From Phosphitispora fastidiosa (GTDB lineage: Bacteria; Bacillota; Thermincolia; Thermincolales; UBA2595): a DNA stretch of 64,000 nucleotides. Location: NCBI RefSeq assembly GCF_019008365.1, contig NZ_JAHHUL010000003.1:62001-126000 (forward strand), written 5' to 3'. The position numbers were made by a program, and so were the translations under genes. The notes beneath the pieces were generated by a model, which worked only from the letters and a program-made list of their open reading frames with translations, had not been told where the DNA came from and searched no databases. Position 1 is the first letter of the stretch, and every line of letters starts with the position of its first letter. Of the stretch, positions 33,026-42,362 are shown in pieces.

Positions 33026-34113
33026 TGTCTGTTCATGATGAAGTACGGTTTGATTTTATCAGGTATGCAAACTGCTGGGAAGATGCTGACATTTTGGCGG
33101 AGGCTCTGAGGATTAAAAAGGGTGATAACTGTCTTTCCGTTGCTTCTGCTGGGGATAACACCTTAGCGCTTCTTTTAAAGGACCCCGAATTGGTGATGGC
33201 TGTTGATTTCAATCCGGCCCAGCTGGCCTGTCTTGAACTTCGTATGGCGGCCTTCGCCAACCTTGACTATGACGAAACTCTGCGATTTATCGGTATCGAT
33301 GAAGAGAAGGAAAGAAAACTGATTTTCAGAGATTTACGTTCCTGTTTGTCAGAGGAGTCCAGAAAGTTTTGGGAGTCACATCCGGAATATATAGATCTGG
33401 GGATTATTCACGCGGGGAAATTTGAAAATTATTTCAGGATAATACGTAGGTACATGCTGCCTTTAATTCACAGGAGGAGGCATATCGATCTATTACTTGA
33501 TCAAAAAGAGCTAACTGCTCAGAAAGTATTTTATGAGCGGGTTTGGAATAATGATAGATGGAAATTACTGTTTAAGATTTTCTTCAGTAAAGCAGTTATA
33601 GGCCGCTTTGGGAGGGACCCTAAATTTTTTCGGTATGTTGAGGAAAATGTGGCCCTTAATATTCTGAAACGAACTGAATACGCTCTTACTTCTGTTTCGA
33701 ATTACTCCAATCCTTATTTAAATTACATTGTCAAAGGAAATTTTCCAAAGCACGCCCTGCCTCTGTACCTTCGAAGGGACAGTTATCAACAAATCAGAAA
33801 AAACCTGCATAAAGTTAAAATATTTAAAGGCGGAATCACTTCCTGCATTGATGAACATAAAGAAATTAAGTTCGATGCTTTTAATCTTTCAGATATATTT
33901 GAATATATGGATGTGCCCATTTTTCATAAAACCCTACGAATAATCCATAGGGCAGCGGAAAAAGGAGCCAGGGTGGCCTTTTGGAACATGATGGTTGATA
34001 GAACTATTCCGTCTGATTTTCCGATAAAAACCGATTTCAATCTCTCTGAAAAACTTCACCTTAAAGATAAAGCGTTTTTTTACAGAAGGTTTATTGTCGG
34101 AGAAGCTATTTGA
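33025..34113 (+). CDS. DUF3419 family (BtaA-like S-adenosylmethionine 3-amino-3-carboxypropyl transferase)
   Basis: 362 aa, start overlaps the reductase-kinase stop (TAATG), so the two are cotranslated. N-terminal signature FIRYANCWEDADILAEAL and the SAM-binding loops LSVASAGDNTLALLL and VMAVDFNPAQLACLELR match the DUF3419/BtaA family. BtaA moves the aminocarboxypropyl group of SAM to diacylglycerol in betaine-lipid synthesis. No BtaB-like N-methyltransferase is encoded nearby, so the product is probably not DGTS. The C-terminal domain (~280-362, FNLSDIFEYMDVPIFHKTLRIIHRAAEKGARVAFWNMMVD) is also typical. Acceptor unknown; the partner gene suggests a phosphorylated alcohol or polyketide/isoprenoid-type unit. 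Confidence 0.87.
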   Translation: MSVHDEVRFDFIRYANCWEDADILAEALRIKKGDNCLSVASAGDNTLALLLKDPELVMAVDFNPAQLACLELRMAAFANLDYDETLRFIGIDEEKERKLIFRDLRSCLSEESRKFWESHPEYIDLGIIHAGKFENYFRIIRRYMLPLIHRRRHIDLLLDQKELTAQKVFYERVWNNDRWKLLFKIFFSKAVIGRFGRDPKFFRYVEENVALNILKRTEYALTSVSNYSNPYLNYIVKGNFPKHALPLYLRRDSYQQIRKNLHKVKIFKGGITSCIDEHKEIKFDAFNLSDIFEYMDVPIFHKTLRIIHRAAEKGARVAFWNMMVDRTIPSDFPIKTDFNLSEKLHLKDKAFFYRRFIVGEAI

Positions 34114-34159
34114 AACAACACAAAGGCCCTCGTATAGTAGATAAGCAGGTGAACACCAT

Positions 34160-34918
34160 TTATAATCTAAACCCCGTTTTTGTCATTAGCCTGATTTGTT
34201 TTAGGGAGGGATTTTTAGTATATTTTGGCCTCATGCTAATGTTTTTGTCACTGAAAAAGTATCCTGACTGGGAAATTTTTATAAGGCTCAAGAGAAGTTG
34301 CTCCGACTCGGCAATACTGGAAATGCGGGGTATGTCGGGGTATGTCTTAACTTTTGACAAATCGATTTGTTTTGTGATAATAATATTTCCACCATCGATT
34401 TCTTCATTCATCCAATGAATCGAAAAACCGACCGGTCTGTTTTCAACCCAAGCCCAAAGGTCACACATGGTTCCCCGGTTATCAGGCAGAATTCCATGAT
34501 GAATGTTAATGCAGCCTATTTCAGGTAATGACAGGATTTCCTTCTTATAAATATTTCGTGTACGAAGATTAACAATCAGGTCAGGTTGTAATTGACGGAG
34601 TTTACATAATGACTCCGTGGAGTTAATATCTTTGACTTTTAGGATAGGGATGTGCAGTGATTTAAGCAGTCTGATTCGGGGATCGTAAATGAATGATGTC
34701 AGCATGTTTTTTAGAAGGGTTAACGAAAAGTGCCTGGCTCCTATGAACATTAAAAAAATCACTTTAAGGAGTAATTGTAAAGAAAAGGTTTTTATAAAAA
34801 CAACACAGGAGATCTCTGTGTTTTCTGGCAAATTATTTTTATCGGTAACTTGTTTTAAAAGATAATAATAATTACCTTTGACATATGTAAACTGTGATGT
34901 TACTAAAATGACTTTCAT
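34160..34918 (-). CDS. Formyltransferase-fold protein (Fmt/PurN superfamily)
   Basis: 252 aa, ATG at 34918 with a weak GAGG site. The formyltransferase core is clear at ~105-180: LQPDLIVNLRTRNIYKKEILSLPEIGCINIHHGILPDNRG carries the catalytic Asn and His (NxH), and NEEIDGGNIIITKQID supplies the conserved Asp. The first ~90 residues are more basic and hydrophobic (LLLKVIFLMFIGARHF), unlike Fmt, so membrane association is possible. Converges on the DUF3419 gene with 46 bp between stops and has its own promoter. In context it may N-formylate an amine made by the neighbouring enzymes, an inference. Confidence 0.82.
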   Translation of the reverse strand: MKVILVTSQFTYVKGNYYYLLKQVTDKNNLPENTEISCVVFIKTFSLQLLLKVIFLMFIGARHFSLTLLKNMLTSFIYDPRIRLLKSLHIPILKVKDINSTESLCKLRQLQPDLIVNLRTRNIYKKEILSLPEIGCINIHHGILPDNRGTMCDLWAWVENRPVGFSIHWMNEEIDGGNIIITKQIDLSKVKTYPDIPRISSIAESEQLLLSLIKISQSGYFFSDKNISMRPKYTKNPSLKQIRLMTKTGFRL

Positions 34919-34943
34919 GCCGGATACCTCAGTTTTTGCCTAA

Positions 34944-34972
34944 ATTATATCATAATGGTAAAATTGTGACAA
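34944..34972 (-). promoter_or_regulatory. Promoter of the formyltransferase-fold gene
   Basis: Minus strand TTGTCA (34972-34967), 17-bp spacer, TATAAT (34949-34944). The region 34973-35249 beyond it shows no recognisable gene. Confidence 0.75.
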
Positions 34973-35249
34973 TGTTGGAACGAGGTAGGCAGATGCACTC
35001 TTGGTTCAATGGTTTATCCGAGGAGTCTGTCCGAGAATAAATCTGCAAACAACATTCTCCCCCGGTTTTAATTATGGTAACTGGGGAATTCATTTGTTGG
35101 GCTTATGCAATGAATTCTTAAGATAAATTGGTGGAAGACTTGTACTCCTTTGACTTAGCCAAATACGGGTTTAACCGTTTTCTGACGCAGTTGGTATTTT
35201 TTTCGACCGCGTTTGGTTTTAATTTTTCTTTGCATATTTTATTTAACAC

Positions 35250-35478
35250 TTAAGTTGCCTGGGATTTGTCTTCGCGAAGCCGGTTCTTTAAACCGGGAAT
35301 GAGGCTGCTTATCTGGAGGTATGTGTATGCATCTATCACCTCTTTTTCAAGAAACCCAATATTATCTTCACTGAAATACCCGGCATCCGCCGATATTTCG
35401 TTAGGATTATGACCAGTGTTGGTGTTAACAGCATGTGCCATGAATTCTGAATGGTTTACATCAGTTGCCTGATTCGTT
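35250..35478 (-). pseudogene. IS1182-like transposase fragment
   Basis: Minus strand reads NQATDVNHSEFMAHAV then GHNPNEISADAGYFSEDNIGFLEKE, the internal segment around the catalytic Asp (SADAGY) of IS1182/IS5-type DDE transposases. N-terminal and C-terminal parts are missing and no terminal inverted repeats were found. Marks past IS activity between the HMG-CoA-reductase locus and the RHS operon. Confidence 0.7.
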
Positions 35479-35672
35479 ACTCCCTTGATTTACCTGAATA
35501 TCTCAAATCCTATCGATTGGCGGGCTGAAATCAGTCAGCTTGCCTTCCGGCGAAGAATGTGGGAGCATTATATACTGTTATTAATGACGACCAAATTGCA
35601 GAGTGCTAATTCCCGAGTTCGTCGGCTGCAGCAAGAGCAGACCGGTACGGAAGGCCAGGTCAACCTCCGAAC

Positions 35673-35722
35673 AAAAAAGTTTCCTTCCCTAGAAATGGTT
35701 AACCAGGAAGGAAACTTTTTTT
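35673..35722. terminator. Strong bidirectional terminator
   Basis: Perfect 16-bp stem with A-run and T-run built in (35673-35688 with 35706-35721), 17-base loop. It lies 113 bp beyond the stop of the last gene of the minus-strand RHS operon. 35479-35672 holds only non-homologous open frames. Confidence 0.9.
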
Positions 35723-35835
35723 GTGAGCCACAGGCAGCTGGTAACGGGTGGGGGTTGATGAAGATATGGCCCATTCAGTTGTTGCAAGATATTCTATTAT
35801 GGTTTTCTGGCTTAAAGACTCATTAAGGCTTTCCT

Positions 35836-36081
35836 TTAATTTTGTTTACGTATTTTTTTCAATATAATTGATGTGATTATTAATAAAATAATATTAACAA
35901 ATGTAAACTCTATGAACTCTTCTAGTTTCTGGCCGTTATAACCAATGTCACCAACAAATCTTTCTTTTAATCCAATTAATATAGTGGTACTTCCTAAGAT
36001 AACAAGTACTGATAAACAAATAAATATAAATGTTAGTATAGTCTTTATTATTTTAACCGAGATAGTTCCTTTTTTGTCCAT
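35836..36081 (-). CDS. Small two-helix membrane protein, candidate immunity protein of the RHS gene
   Basis: 81 aa from the ATG at 36081; AAGAGGTG lies ~11 bases upstream, and a GTG at 36093 would overlap that site. Two hydrophobic helices (IIKTILTFIFICLSVLVILGSTTILIGL and FVNIILLIITSIILKKI) separated by a charged loop (KERFVGDIGYNGQKLEE). It is AT-rich and starts 15 bp after the RHS stop, the position immunity genes take in polymorphic toxin loci. No family recognised; the immunity role is inferred from position, size and base composition shared with the RHS tip. Confidence 0.65.
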   Translation of the reverse strand: MDKKGTISVKIIKTILTFIFICLSVLVILGSTTILIGLKERFVGDIGYNGQKLEEFIEFTFVNIILLIITSIILKKIRKQN

Positions 36082-36096
36082 AACATATTTCACCTC

Positions 36097-39000
36097 TTAA
36101 TCTGGCCATATAACCACATACCAAGGAAGCTTATACTCATTACCTGTCAATTTCTTGTAATCGTTTGTTAAACTTTGTATCTCACTGAAATTAATTTGCC
36201 ATTCATTAGTTATACTTTTTTGGTGTTTTCCAATTTCTCTAATTTCCTTATAATCTCGAATAATTTGGTTTGTTCTTCGCTCTATATCCTCCTTAATATT
36301 TTTAAGATCATCTTCAATCTCTTTGACTTTTGCCTGGTTTTCTTTTTGGGTCCAGAATAATAGCAAACCCGTTTTGATAGCTATTTCTGTCTTTGATTCA
36401 GCAATAACTGCAGAATTACTTGCAATATTTACTGTTAAGCCTAATTGGGTTTGTTTATTCTCAGAAAACTGCCTTTTAAGTGATTCATTTCTATTAATGA
36501 GTGTATTAATTCTATCTTGAATTCTTTTTATTACATCCGATTTATTAATTAAAGGACGATCATTATATAGGTTTATTGAGTTACTATGAACAACAGTTAC
36601 TTCACCTTTAATAACTTGACTATTTTTGTTTACAGTTTTTTTCTTCTGCTTGCTGCTTTTGTTTCTATTATTATACTTGGCAATATTTATTCTTGCCTTT
36701 ATTATAGCACTTGCTATTGTGGATACGCTTTTAGGCAAGAAGAAATGCCCACTCGGATCAATATACCTCACCGGATTATTAGCAGCATATGAATAAAAAT
36801 GCTCCTGCCAGGCTGCCCCAAAGGCTATCGCATAAGAATCCTCCTGCGTAAACCTCTGCACGCTTGGGTCATAGTACCGGGCCCGCAAGTAGTAGTTGCC
36901 GGTCTCCTCATCCAGGTACTCCCCACAATAGCGGAAGGGGTTGTCAATCTTCTCTACTTCCTGCCGCCATAATTCAGTCGTCTGCTTACCGCCAAATGCA
37001 GGTAGAGGATTGACTTCTTCCTGCCCAAAGGGATCATACCGGTAATCCTTAATAAGTTGGCCCTCTTCATCCAGTAGCTGGGTGACATCCCCATGAGCAT
37101 TGTGCAGGTAGAATAACATCTGTGCATCAACCTGACCGGGGTTATTCTCCCGGTAAATCAGTTTCAGACCGCGGATGTTTCTTGCCGTAACTGCATTATT
37201 CTTATCTGTCTCCAGGATAATATTACTTCCATTGTAGTAATAATTTGTTGCCGTATCCCCAAAATCCTTCTTAGTTCGTAATCCGGTTCCATTATACGTA
37301 TACTCAACGAATCTACTGTCCGGGGTCTGTACGCGCTGCAGCTGGTTAAACCCGTTGTAGTAATAGTTAAAGGACTTGGTGGCCATGGTATTGCCATTGA
37401 TTTTAAATACATCTTCCTTGGTCAGCTGGTTTCCCACCGCATCATAAGTAAACCTGTGCTGAACCGTTTCTCCGCTTTTTGTTGTTTCCTGGAGCATAAG
37501 GCGGTTGTTCTTGTCATAGAGGTATGATGTTTCTTCAATCTTGTTCCCGGTTATTTCAGTAATCGTCTTGATATTGTCCAAGTCATCATATTCATAGTTT
37601 TGAATTTTGTCATTTGGCAGCAAGGCAGTCTTAATCCGGGATAGGGGGTCATAGTAGTACTTGGTAGTCCCGTTTCCTTCATCCTTTTGAATTTGGTTGC
37701 CGCGCTTATCATACTTATACTCATAACTGCTGACAATATTGCTGCCATCCCAATGACGCAGGTTTTTGACATTACCTGATGGGTAGTACTGATAGGTTGA
37801 TTTAATTCCCGTAACCCCGTTAAGTTCTTCCGTTAATTGGCCAATATCATTGTATTTGTAGCTAAATCTCTTGCCATTATCGTTGAGTGTTATTAACCTG
37901 CCCACATTGTCATATTCATAGTTCAGGTTAATCTGTGTCAGGCTGCCCTGCAGCACCTTAAGGGCAGAGACCCGGTCAACCCTGTCATAGGCATAGTTCT
38001 GCCTGATACCGTTTCCGTAATTTACAGAGGTAAGGCGTCCTAAGTTATCATAATCAAAAACAGTGGTTCCGGAGGCATCAGTCATCTGCCTGGTTTGCCC
38101 CAGCTTGTCAATTGTTATATTAATAGCTGTTTTCTTGCCGTCCTTACTGTTTTGTTTCTGTACCAGCCGGTTCAGACCATCATAAGTATAGGTTGTGGCA
38201 ACCTTATTCCGGTCAATCAGCCTCACCAGGTTACCATTATTATCATATTCATATCGTGTTTCCTTATCGGCAGCATCTGCTGAGAGGATGAGTCTGTTCA
38301 GGGAATCATATTCATACGAATATGAGGAGGACTCTTTATCCTGCCAGGAATTTAGCCCTTTGACAACCTTTGTGGTATTACCGACCCTATCATATTCGAA
38401 CTTGGTGATATTGGACTCTGTAGAGCTAATTACCCGTTCTGTCGCCGACAGGAAATTGCGGCTTGTATAATATTGCCTGGTCTCAAAACCTTCCGGGTCC
38501 ACTGTCTTTATCAGGTTGCTGTTGTTGTCATAATAGAATCTGGAGACAGCAGACTTTCCTGACTCGAAAGGTGCCTTAACAACTATCTGCCGGCCCAAAG
38601 AGTCATATTCAAAAGATACCGTCTGCCCCAGGGCATCAGTTTGGGCTATCATATTACCCAGCCGGTCATACCGGTATTCAGTACTGCTGTCTTCGGCATC
38701 AGTTACCTTGGTTAACTGGCTGAGGGCATCATACTTGAAGAGGGATTTTGTTCCGGCAAAATCAATCGCTTCTGTCTGGTTGCCCAGGTAGTCATACCTG
38801 TATTGAGCAAATTCTTCTTTGTTTCCGTTAAATCTACCCAGTTTGGCCAGCCATTCGAAGGTATCAAAATAATAGTTAGTGACTCTGTTTTCCCGGTCAC
38901 CCTTGGCAGTTACTGTTACCTTAAAGAAGGGATTGCCGAACTTGTCATAATTGGCCTCATCATAGGACACCCTTGTATCAGCCAGAATCCTGCCGCTGCG

Positions 39001-41373
39001 GTCAGCGTGGCTGACTGCGCTAATCCGGTTCAACTCATCATATTTGAGATATTTAGTGTTCTTGTTACCGTCCTTTTGCAGGATCGGGTTTTCCAAGTCA
39101 TCATACTGCAATTCAGCAAGAACGGTGTCTGTCTCCGGGGCAGTAACCCGTAATAAATCCCCCAGGCCATTGTAGTCATAAACTAACTTATCACCATTGG
39201 GGTTAGTTACCTCAAGGATATTATTTAAATCATCATATTTATATGTTGTTGAGCTTTTATCAGGATACGTCTCCTGTAAAAGCCTGTCCAGGGCATCATA
39301 ACGGAAGTAAGAAGCATTTCCTTTTCCGTCAACAGAAGTAAGTCTGTTACCGGTGGCCAAATCATAGGTATATTCCGTTTTAATATCCCTGGTGCCGCCA
39401 TCAGCATCCTTGACATCTTCTTCAATAACTGCTGTCAGGTAAGCCCCTTTATATTTAGAGCTAAACAAGAATCTGGTAGTTACCCATTCACCCGGTTCCT
39501 TTTCAATCTTTTGGCTGGTAACATTTCCATACCCGTCGTAAGTATATTCTGTCTGCGCCAGAAGTTTTCCGTTGCCGTAAAAAGTCTCACTGGCAACAGT
39601 CTTTTTATCTGGGCTGAGGGAATACCGGACTTCAGCGGTGGTGTTTTCATCCTGCTTGAATTTCTTGCTCTTTAGCAGGTTGTAAGCGAAATCATAGCTG
39701 TAGAATATCTTATGTTCATCACTGTTAATTTCATCAGGATCATCAGGATGGTTTTCGGCCACTATGTTCCCACGGTGGTCATATTCATATGTATCCACCT
39801 TTTCTGAGAAATCATACTTGGCATTATATGTTTTGGTAGTATCTCTTACAGGCAGGTTATATTTATCGTGATATTTGGTAAAGACTTCACTTAACAGCCG
39901 GTCTGAACGGAGTTCCGTCGTGTATAATTGGTGTTTCCCATTATACATGTATTTAGTTGTTACATCTTTTCTGTCGGTGACCGTAGAATAGTATTTATAG
40001 AGTTCATCTATTGAATCTGCCTTATATGTTGGATACCCGTCGGGTTCGTTATAGTATTGGTATCTTAAGAGGTTATAGGTTCTGTCTCCATCAACATCCC
40101 GGCGCTCTTTGACCTTGAAATACTCCATGAACCCACTGTTCAGGTTTTTCTTGCTTTTTTCATAGACATATTGGGTCTTAGCTCCGGTAGGGTAGGATAT
40201 TTCTATCAAATTGGCATACAGATTATTTTCCGAGGACTTATTTCCTATCTGGTCAAAAGCAGCTTCCTGGAAGGTATATTTATAGGAGAATTGGCGCCCC
40301 TGGGTATCAACAAATGATGATAAGTAGAATTTTCCCGTTTGACCCGGAATTTGAGTTTTAATCAGACGAACACTGCGTCCGCCGGATTTAAAAATAGTAC
40401 CGGTATCGTTATACTGGATATCCACAACACGGCCTACCGAGTCAACAACTTTGGTTAACAGCCTGAGACCATTAATGGTTTCATAGTAGTACCTGATGGA
40501 ATTGTGGGACCGATCCATCTCCACCAGCAGTTCACCATTAGCAGAGAAATAGTAGGATGTCCCATCGGCATAATAAAGCCTATAGGCAGAGGGATCCTGG
40601 CCATTATCAAATGTAGTATCTTTGGTAAAGACTATGTCACTCAGCTCATAATCAGCCAAACCTGTTCCGGTGGTAAAGTCAGCCTTATATGTTTGCCCAT
40701 TGGGCAGGGTAACCCATACTGTTTTATTATCATCTTCTCCATCTACTTCTAGAGTAGGGATATCAAGGCTCCAGCCTTCCCCGAAGATATATTTGGCTGC
40801 TGAATCAGCACTTTTTGCTCTGGGCTTATTTACTATATTGCTGGTAGTTAAATCAGGAGTTCCTGACTCGAACTGGAGATAACCGGTAAATACCCATTTA
40901 TGCTCGTCTAAAGTTGTTTCACCCAAAATAGTTAATTCGGCTGGATATTTTAGCGCTCCTGTTTTTAACCAATACCCGTTGGCATCAAAAACATCATAAT
41001 AGGCAATTACAGTTTCCCCATATTTAATGCCCCCGGCGCTGCTGGTTCCTTCATCGAATGCTTTGGCATCCCTGTTACGGTATTCCAGGACCAGGGATAA
41101 GTCCATGCCATTACGCCCCGGGATATCAAATATGGTGTTCCGGATATTTAATTCACCGGTTTCAGTACTTACTGTTTCCCGTATCCCACTGGTGGCCTTG
41201 GAGAATGGAGCATTTAACTCAATATTATATAGTGCCTTCTGTTTATCTTCCTTGAGGACTTTCATCAAAGAAGAGACCGTAGTAACCTTAGGTGTCTCAG
41301 CTACAGCAGCCTGACACCATAGCATCATTCCGGTAAACAGGAAGGCTATAAGAGAAAAGCAAAACTTCTTCAT
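36097..41373 (-). CDS. Secreted RHS/YD-repeat protein with unique C-terminal tip
   Basis: 1758 aa from the ATG at 41373 (GGAAGG at good spacing; a TTG at 41379 is also in frame). Signal peptide MKKFCFSLIAFLFTGMMLWCQAAVA. The N-terminal ~450 residues resemble the beta-rich region before RHS shells, followed by dozens of YD repeats (e.g. YDALSQLTKVTDAEDSSTEYRYDRLGNM). The RHS core ends with NYYLRARYYDPSVQRFTQEDSYAIAFGAAWQ...YAANNPVRYIDPSGH. Beyond it a Lys/Asn/Ile-rich, predicted helical tip of ~215 residues (36097-36750) has no recognised homologue and differs in base use. Likely a contact-dependent or secreted toxin; third gene of a four-gene operon. Confidence 0.92.
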   Translation of the reverse strand: MKKFCFSLIAFLFTGMMLWCQAAVAETPKVTTVSSLMKVLKEDKQKALYNIELNAPFSKATSGIRETVSTETGELNIRNTIFDIPGRNGMDLSLVLEYRNRDAKAFDEGTSSAGGIKYGETVIAYYDVFDANGYWLKTGALKYPAELTILGETTLDEHKWVFTGYLQFESGTPDLTTSNIVNKPRAKSADSAAKYIFGEGWSLDIPTLEVDGEDDNKTVWVTLPNGQTYKADFTTGTGLADYELSDIVFTKDTTFDNGQDPSAYRLYYADGTSYYFSANGELLVEMDRSHNSIRYYYETINGLRLLTKVVDSVGRVVDIQYNDTGTIFKSGGRSVRLIKTQIPGQTGKFYLSSFVDTQGRQFSYKYTFQEAAFDQIGNKSSENNLYANLIEISYPTGAKTQYVYEKSKKNLNSGFMEYFKVKERRDVDGDRTYNLLRYQYYNEPDGYPTYKADSIDELYKYYSTVTDRKDVTTKYMYNGKHQLYTTELRSDRLLSEVFTKYHDKYNLPVRDTTKTYNAKYDFSEKVDTYEYDHRGNIVAENHPDDPDEINSDEHKIFYSYDFAYNLLKSKKFKQDENTTAEVRYSLSPDKKTVASETFYGNGKLLAQTEYTYDGYGNVTSQKIEKEPGEWVTTRFLFSSKYKGAYLTAVIEEDVKDADGGTRDIKTEYTYDLATGNRLTSVDGKGNASYFRYDALDRLLQETYPDKSSTTYKYDDLNNILEVTNPNGDKLVYDYNGLGDLLRVTAPETDTVLAELQYDDLENPILQKDGNKNTKYLKYDELNRISAVSHADRSGRILADTRVSYDEANYDKFGNPFFKVTVTAKGDRENRVTNYYFDTFEWLAKLGRFNGNKEEFAQYRYDYLGNQTEAIDFAGTKSLFKYDALSQLTKVTDAEDSSTEYRYDRLGNMIAQTDALGQTVSFEYDSLGRQIVVKAPFESGKSAVSRFYYDNNSNLIKTVDPEGFETRQYYTSRNFLSATERVISSTESNITKFEYDRVGNTTKVVKGLNSWQDKESSSYSYEYDSLNRLILSADAADKETRYEYDNNGNLVRLIDRNKVATTYTYDGLNRLVQKQNSKDGKKTAINITIDKLGQTRQMTDASGTTVFDYDNLGRLTSVNYGNGIRQNYAYDRVDRVSALKVLQGSLTQINLNYEYDNVGRLITLNDNGKRFSYKYNDIGQLTEELNGVTGIKSTYQYYPSGNVKNLRHWDGSNIVSSYEYKYDKRGNQIQKDEGNGTTKYYYDPLSRIKTALLPNDKIQNYEYDDLDNIKTITEITGNKIEETSYLYDKNNRLMLQETTKSGETVQHRFTYDAVGNQLTKEDVFKINGNTMATKSFNYYYNGFNQLQRVQTPDSRFVEYTYNGTGLRTKKDFGDTATNYYYNGSNIILETDKNNAVTARNIRGLKLIYRENNPGQVDAQMLFYLHNAHGDVTQLLDEEGQLIKDYRYDPFGQEEVNPLPAFGGKQTTELWRQEVEKIDNPFRYCGEYLDEETGNYYLRARYYDPSVQRFTQEDSYAIAFGAAWQEHFYSYAANNPVRYIDPSGHFFLPKSVSTIASAIIKARINIAKYNNRNKSSKQKKKTVNKNSQVIKGEVTVVHSNSINLYNDRPLINKSDVIKRIQDRINTLINRNESLKRQFSENKQTQLGLTVNIASNSAVIAESKTEIAIKTGLLLFWTQKENQAKVKEIEDDLKNIKEDIERRTNQIIRDYKEIREIGKHQKSITNEWQINFSEIQSLTNDYKKLTGNEYKLPWYVVIWPD

Positions 41374-41389
41374 TCTCAACCTTCCTTTC

Positions 41390-42334
41390 TTATCCGGAAT
41401 AACTGTTTATTATCTCTTCCCAACTCTTGCCGGCTTTTCTTTCCTGCAGGATTTCATCCATTGAAGTTCCGGACTTCTCTGCCAGGCGGGCCGCATTTTT
41501 TACTTCCCAGACAGAAAATCCGTCTTCTTTGTATTTACCCAGTTGAACCCTAGTTAGATTATGCTCCCTGCAAATCTCTTGTTCAATTTTCTCTTTTTCC
41601 TTTTCGGCCTCGGCATTAGCTTTTTTTACAGCAGATTCATAGTCTTCTGCCGAAATAGTCTGGTTACCGGCAGCCTTTTTGATGTTTAGGGTGGCCTTAT
41701 CGTTTGCATTTTCAAATTTGTATGCAAGCTGATTGCCGACTTGTTCCCAGGATTCAGAGTTCTTTTTTAATTCCAACACTTTTTCAATATTCATATCCTT
41801 TGCCCTGGCGATACTGTCAGCATTTAAAATATCCTGTGGCGTGTAGCCGTCTTTCATCCAACTGCGTATCAATTCCTCATCGGCAGGCTTATAATGCTTG
41901 AAGTCCTTCATATTTAAAGCATTGGAGAGGACAAACTGCATTTCTGTCCCTTTGGCATGCTCAGCCAAAAGCTCTCCCGCCAAGCTGAAATCAGAATCAT
42001 TGGCTGCCAGGAATTCATATACTGCTAGAACATCTTCTGCCTTGTATTTTGTTATTAAACCGAATACTTCTTTATAGGCAGCCTGTTTTATTTCTAATGT
42101 ATCTAGTATTTTTTTGTATACAAATATGTTCTGCCTGACTGTATCCCAGTCTTCTATGGCATCATATAACCGAAGTACCGCACTTTTTGACAGCCCGGAC
42201 ATGGCGGCAATATCACTAGCCAGTTGATTGTTGTCTGCAGATTTACCGTTTCCCACTGCCCAGACTGCTGCACCTGCAAACAAAGCTATTAGGCAAACTG
42301 CCAGAATTACGGTGTTGCGCTTTGATAACCTCAT
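41390..42334 (-). CDS. Secreted helical protein with two tandem repeat units
   Basis: 314 aa, ATG after TTAGGAGTG. Signal anchor or signal peptide at 6-27 (NTVILAVCLIALFAGAAVWAV). The rest is helical, with two units of similar pattern: MKDGYTPQDILNADSIARAKDMNIEKVLELKKNSESWEQV and, ~70 residues later, YKEDGFSVWEVKNAARLAEKSGTSMDEILQERKAGKSWEEI. Related SWEEI-type motifs occur in uncharacterised exported Firmicutes proteins. Lies between the RCC1 and RHS genes with 17-28 bp gaps, so it may act with them in export or assembly. Function unknown. Confidence 0.78.
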   Translation of the reverse strand: MRLSKRNTVILAVCLIALFAGAAVWAVGNGKSADNNQLASDIAAMSGLSKSAVLRLYDAIEDWDTVRQNIFVYKKILDTLEIKQAAYKEVFGLITKYKAEDVLAVYEFLAANDSDFSLAGELLAEHAKGTEMQFVLSNALNMKDFKHYKPADEELIRSWMKDGYTPQDILNADSIARAKDMNIEKVLELKKNSESWEQVGNQLAYKFENANDKATLNIKKAAGNQTISAEDYESAVKKANAEAEKEKEKIEQEICREHNLTRVQLGKYKEDGFSVWEVKNAARLAEKSGTSMDEILQERKAGKSWEEIINSYSG

Positions 42335-42362
42335 TTTTTCACACTCCTAACTTGGGGTGAAT

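Noticed and set aside
33025-34113. DUF3419 gene as part of a standard betaine-lipid (DGTS) pathway
   Set aside because: No BtaB-type N-methyltransferase is present and the gene is coupled to a reductase-kinase fusion instead.
34110-34418. Open frame on the plus strand after the DUF3419 gene
   Set aside because: It starts at a TTG overlapping the DUF3419 stop without a ribosome site and lies antisense to the well-supported formyltransferase gene.
35485-35826. 113-codon plus-strand frame
   Set aside because: Runs straight through a perfect 16-bp terminator stem, has no ribosome site and no family resemblance.
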